A DNA stretch of 64,000 bases. Origin: Haemaphysalis longicornis (Eukaryota > Arthropoda > Arachnida > Ixodida > Ixodidae). How positions within the stretch are numbered: position 1 is the stretch's first letter; every line of letters starts with the position of its first letter. Made by a program: the position numbers and the translations under genes. The stretch covers positions 106,456,844-106,520,843 of the forward strand of contig CM023450.1 of assembly GCA_013339765.2 (NCBI GenBank). Direction: 5' to 3'. Positions 61,105 through 64,000 of the stretch are shown here, piece after piece. The notes below the pieces were generated by a model. It made no database searches. It was not told where the DNA came from and saw only the letters and a program-made list of their open reading frames with translations.

Positions 61105-61554
61105 AAGGGACCCTGTAACACTTGTCTCAACTTTTTTTGACATCTTAAACGCTTGCAGAACGTAGTCACCCAACACAACCCAGTACTTATATTAGGGGGT
61201 CTCAAAGTACGTCAGCGAAAAATTACTGGTCTATGGACATCAGATAACTTGGAAACTCGCTCAAAAGTTTTTCTCTCTTTCCCGGTCTTGACGTTCTTTG
61301 ACGGCACGAATTAGGTCACTGAGGACATGTAGCGACTGTTGGCCAGTTTTCCTTCCGTTGCGGCAAATAGCGTTTTTCGACAGCAACTTTAAAAATAAAG
61401 CCACAGAAACAAAGCAGAAATGGAAAGCGTATCTGGTGCGACGAGCCAATCACGCAGTGCCGTTCCGTGCTGGCGATAACTGTAGCGTTCGCAGTGCTTC
61501 CAGACGCGAATGGAAAGAGTGAAAACGTTCATCGAAAGTGTTGCAGGGTCCCTT
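61105..61554. mobile_element. 450-bp MITE with 20-bp inverted ends and TA target site
   Basis: The left end AAGGGACCCTGTAACACTTG matches the right end, reverse-complemented as AAGGGACCCTGCAACACTT, with one mismatch. TA flanks both ends (61103-61104 and 61555-61556). Non-coding. It sits 105 bp upstream of the 61660 exon, close to where the branch point and pyrimidine tract must be. Similar but weaker ends occur at 17614 and 19567. Confidence 0.75.
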
Positions 61555-61659
61555 TAAGTTCACGCCAAGCAAAATCCTCCTACTATCGTTCAGACGAATC
61601 GAAGCGACTTTGTTTCGTTCGCAATGCTGCGATTTTCAGTTTCCCGTGGTTCCGTGCAG

Positions 61660-61867
61660 GTTCCTTCCAAGTACGAGACTCGCTCCGGCACGATGCGCCA
61701 CGAGAACGGCCTGCAGAGCACGTCGACCACGCTGCACTTCGAACTACGGCCCGAGCACGTGTCGCGAGAGGTGATCCGCTTCAAGTGCACCTCGACCGTC
61801 ACCCAGGCGCATTCCCGCAGCAGCGAGGAGCTCGTCATTGGAGACAAGGGACCGCCCAGCGGGAGGG
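61660..61867 (+). CDS. Beat-like gene, exon encoding second half of Ig domain 2
   Basis: A 208-nt exon, intact. It reads VPSKYETRSGTMRHENGLQS, then TSTTLHFELRPEHVSREVIR, then FKCTSTVTQAHSRSSEELVI, and ends GPPSGRG. The GLxSTSTxLxFxxRPEHxxxxxxxxKCTxTV block is the second-cysteine half of Beat Ig2. Acceptor CAG at 61657-61659, donor GTAAGT at 61868. Entry in phase 0 fits the 56904 donor; exit is in phase 1. In known Beats a cysteine-rich or hydrophobic C-terminus follows Ig2; here another Ig2-type exon comes next. Confidence 0.9.
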
Positions 61868-62844
61868 GTAAGTCCCCGCAGTCACAGCTGTAAGATTACC
61901 ATAGAGACACTAACGGCGAGCTTACACATCTAGTCCGTTACAGAATAGGCTAGCTATGTGATTACGCACAGTGACCAAATAACGAAAAAAGTGTCGATAA
62001 GTTTAGGAGATACTACAAAGCAAATTGCACCTGTATTGTTCTCAAAAAGTATCTGTGTTGCTCTTTGTTAACTATCGTAACACGCACGTTTTCACCACCC
62101 TGGATGTTTTAGGTGTGGAGCACCTTAGGTCCGCACAATGTACGTCCGCGTCCGTGCGCCTAGCATTTACAATTGCAAAAAAATCACGCAGGCAACGGCA
62201 GGATACGGGCCCGTGTTTGGTAGACCAGACAGAGTTAGGTGACAATTGTCTTACCCATTGGGCTACGATTGTGGGTTAGTACCCGAGCGTCAAACGGCTT
62301 ACTCCCTCGCCTGTAACGGTGCGGAGTACCTGAGGACCTCCCTATGTCCGTCCGCGTCCACCCGTGCGCACACCACCATCAAGCGAAAATCAAGCGAAAT
62401 TCGATTTGAGCCGTGAGTTGCAGTTTAATTTAGGGAATAATCAAGGTGCAACTCATGGCTCAAATTGGATGATGGCCGGGTCGCAAATCGGATGTCACTC
62501 GGGGCGCAACTCGGATGTCATTTCGAGTACCCGTACTCCGCACCCTCACCATCATCCACAGAGTGGAGATGCTGCCATTTTTTATGTTGTTTTTTTTAGC
62601 GCCAAACATGACAAGTCGAATAAAGCGTAGCACGAGTCAACGTAGCGACAGCCGTAAACATATTCTGCGTTGACAAATATCCACAGTAAACAAGTTGGCT
62701 TCAAAAAGGCCCAGCATACAACCACGCAAAAGAAGATAAAAACGAATTGGGCGGTAGTCCTGTGCACTCACTACCTTAGTATGATGGTGTACAGAAGTGC
62801 AAAACGGTTTGTTTTCTTTCTTTCACACCCGTGGTGTTTCGCAG
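61868..62844. other. Intron 4 (977 bp)
   Basis: On - a tRNA-like fragment (about 62195-62275) has an A-box phrase TAGCCCAATGGG similar to that at 22681-22785. No exon for a first Ig domain was found here, which matters for interpreting the next exon. Ends with GTGTTTCGCAG. Confidence 0.55.
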
Positions 62845-62981
62845 CTCCCCAGGAATCAAACAGCCCGCGCATCCTGAGCGAGAAGTCACGTTACGAAGTC
62901 GGCGACGACGTGGACGTAAATTGCACGTCCATCATTACAGAACATCCAGTAGAACTTCGCTGGTTCGTCAATGACCATGAG
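62845..62981 (+). CDS. Beat-like exon encoding first half of an additional Ig2-type domain
   Basis: A 137-nt exon, intact. After the split codon it reads PQESNSPRILSEKSRYEVGD, then DVDVNCTSIITEHPVELRWF, and VNDHE. PRI...RYxVGDxVxVNCTS...P..LRWFVND matches the Beat Ig2 consensus at least as well as the 56771 exon does. About one third of residues are identical between the two. N-C-T is a potential N-glycosylation site. Acceptor CAG at 62842-62844, donor GTGAGT at 62982. Entry phase 1 and exit phase 0 are the same as for the 56771-56904 exon. Its partner exon with the second cysteine is not in the last 1 kb and must lie beyond the window. Confidence 0.85.
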
Positions 62982-64000
62982 GTGAGTCCTTCACTTCCAC
63001 ATACACCTCTGCCTTCATTGGGAGCCAGACCACACCCAAAGTTTGTCATAAGTTTACGTAATTAAAAGAAGAAGCAAACTGAAGGCAATTACATAAATTC
63101 CTTCGTGAGGCCCATCAACATCGGCCCCCTTTAATATTTCCTCGGGCCTTAGTTGATTATGGCACCAGCAGTTACTGTTCTGAAGCATGTTTTGCTGGCA
63201 GTTCTTATGTTTTGTTTCTGGCGCCTGGCAGCGCATGGCTCTGCTATACTTTGGTAAAGAGGAGCGTTGGCTCATTCGTGCTGTCTTGAGGCTTTGTCCA
63301 GCCACCTTGTTTGAGAAAGAAGTAACGTACCAAGCCTACCACTCGCCCAGATTATTCTTCTGAAATTATCAGCAGTGTTCCCGATTGGATCGCATGTTTC
63401 TAGAAAAAACTGCCTTGTAACGTCAGCAGAGGGTAATCGAATGCCTCGACATTTTATTTCGTTTTATTCGCCAACTGTAAACTGCGCACGTCATTTTGTT
63501 TCACCACTGGCACACCATCTGTAATTTTGTTGAATTATATTAGAATCCCAGTAAGCTATATTAAACTTTATTGAGTATTTAAAAGTTCTTTTGCCTTTTC
63601 GTCTTCATGGCAATATCATTGAAAAAATCTTTCATATATACTGCACCCAAAATTCTTAATATAACCTGTCGTCCCTCATTAGTCTTTCTCCGTTTTAAAT
63701 TTTGCAATGACATGGCCTCAGGCCAAAAGTTTCCAAGAAACGCCCTTTAATCACGCAATAATTAAAATAAATAACGTAATTATTAAAATAAGATATAGCA
63801 GCCATGAGTAAGGCGAAAGACAGCTTGAGAAGTGGCACAAATAGTTCCATGCAGTGCGCGTTTTGAATAGTTTTGCAAAACTGTTTTGTACATTTCTATG
63901 CGCTTGAAGCCATCGCATCCGTACAGAGTCCACGCGTTATTTCTTCCCGTCATTGCCGCTGTGCTATGTTCCGAAGTAGACTTTTGTGTGAATAAACAAT
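62982..64000. other. Start of the next intron, nothing recognised
   Basis: Begins with the GTGAGT donor. AT-rich; no further Ig half-domain was found before the window ends. Confidence 0.55.

Larger units (their letters stand above)
13260..62981 (+). other. Beaten-path-like Ig gene, partial gene model of five exons
   Basis: Five coding exons can be joined in frame: 13260-13468, 23847-23982, 56771-56904, 61660-61867 and 62845-62981. Every intron has consensus GT...AG ends, and the phases match at each junction (0, 1, 0, 1). The joined product begins just after a missing signal peptide, then has Ig1, Ig2 and the first half of a further Ig2-like domain. In Drosophila, Beat proteins are secreted or membrane-attached, have two Ig domains, and bind Sidestep-family receptors to steer motor axons and synapse partners. 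The start, the C-terminal cysteine-rich or membrane part, and the second half of the last Ig lie outside what can be seen. No symbol is given because the paralogue cannot be decided by eye. Confidence 0.85.

Noticed and set aside
62195..62275. tRNA gene on - in intron 4
   Set aside because: Only an A-box-like phrase is good; the acceptor stem does not pair and the B box is degraded, so it is at most a SINE relic.

Overview
The window is animal nuclear DNA, most likely from a hard tick (Ixodidae). This is inferred from three things: compact, intact coding exons separated by kilobase-scale introns with consensus GT/AG ends; a cytosolic-type eukaryotic tRNA-Cys; and a dense population of tRNA-derived SINEs and RNase H-carrying LINEs of the kinds I associate with tick genomes. 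No bacterial gene, operon or CRISPR array is visible.

The only confident protein-coding gene is on the + strand and is incomplete at both ends. It is a member of the Beaten-path (Beat) family of immunoglobulin-superfamily axon-guidance proteins. Five exons are visible: 13260-13468 and 23847-23982 (first Ig domain), 56771-56904 and 61660-61867 (second Ig domain), and 62845-62981, which again encodes the first half of a Beat-type second Ig domain. Introns are about 10.4, 32.8, 4.8 and 1.0 kb. Each Ig domain is bounded by phase-1 introns and split by a phase-0 intron, so the modules can be joined or exchanged without a frameshift. The repeated Ig2-type exon is the most interesting point here: the locus may encode a three-Ig Beat or a choice of two Ig2 cassettes.

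Intron 2 (23983-56770) holds most of the other content. It contains a well-formed tRNA-Cys(GCA) gene at 35970-36041 with a T-run terminator. It also holds two antisense I-like LINE copies (25680-27118 and 31605-35640), an RTE-like LINE fragment on + (36690-37690), an RNase H remnant (29595-30100), a Gag-like remnant (24935-25125), a 390-bp hAT-type MITE with target-site duplication (48877-49266), a 214-bp-arm inverted repeat (46916-47708), and two copies of a dispersed repeat (48508-48850 and 54085-54475).

The first 13 kb is either intron 1 or upstream DNA. It contains a degraded CR1/L2-like LINE tail (4110-4845), a MITE (1947-2204), a SINE whose tail has grown into a (GATT)n microsatellite (9580-9836), and a long (AAAT)n tract. 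Intron 1 (13469-23846) holds several tRNA-like SINE fragments, two MITEs, (GA)n tracts and a short ORF of charged repeats. Introns 3 and 4 hold a SINE and a 450-bp MITE just upstream of the 61660 exon.

Outside these features most of the window is non-coding DNA in which I see nothing. Many short ORFs there are what chance would give, or read through microsatellites.
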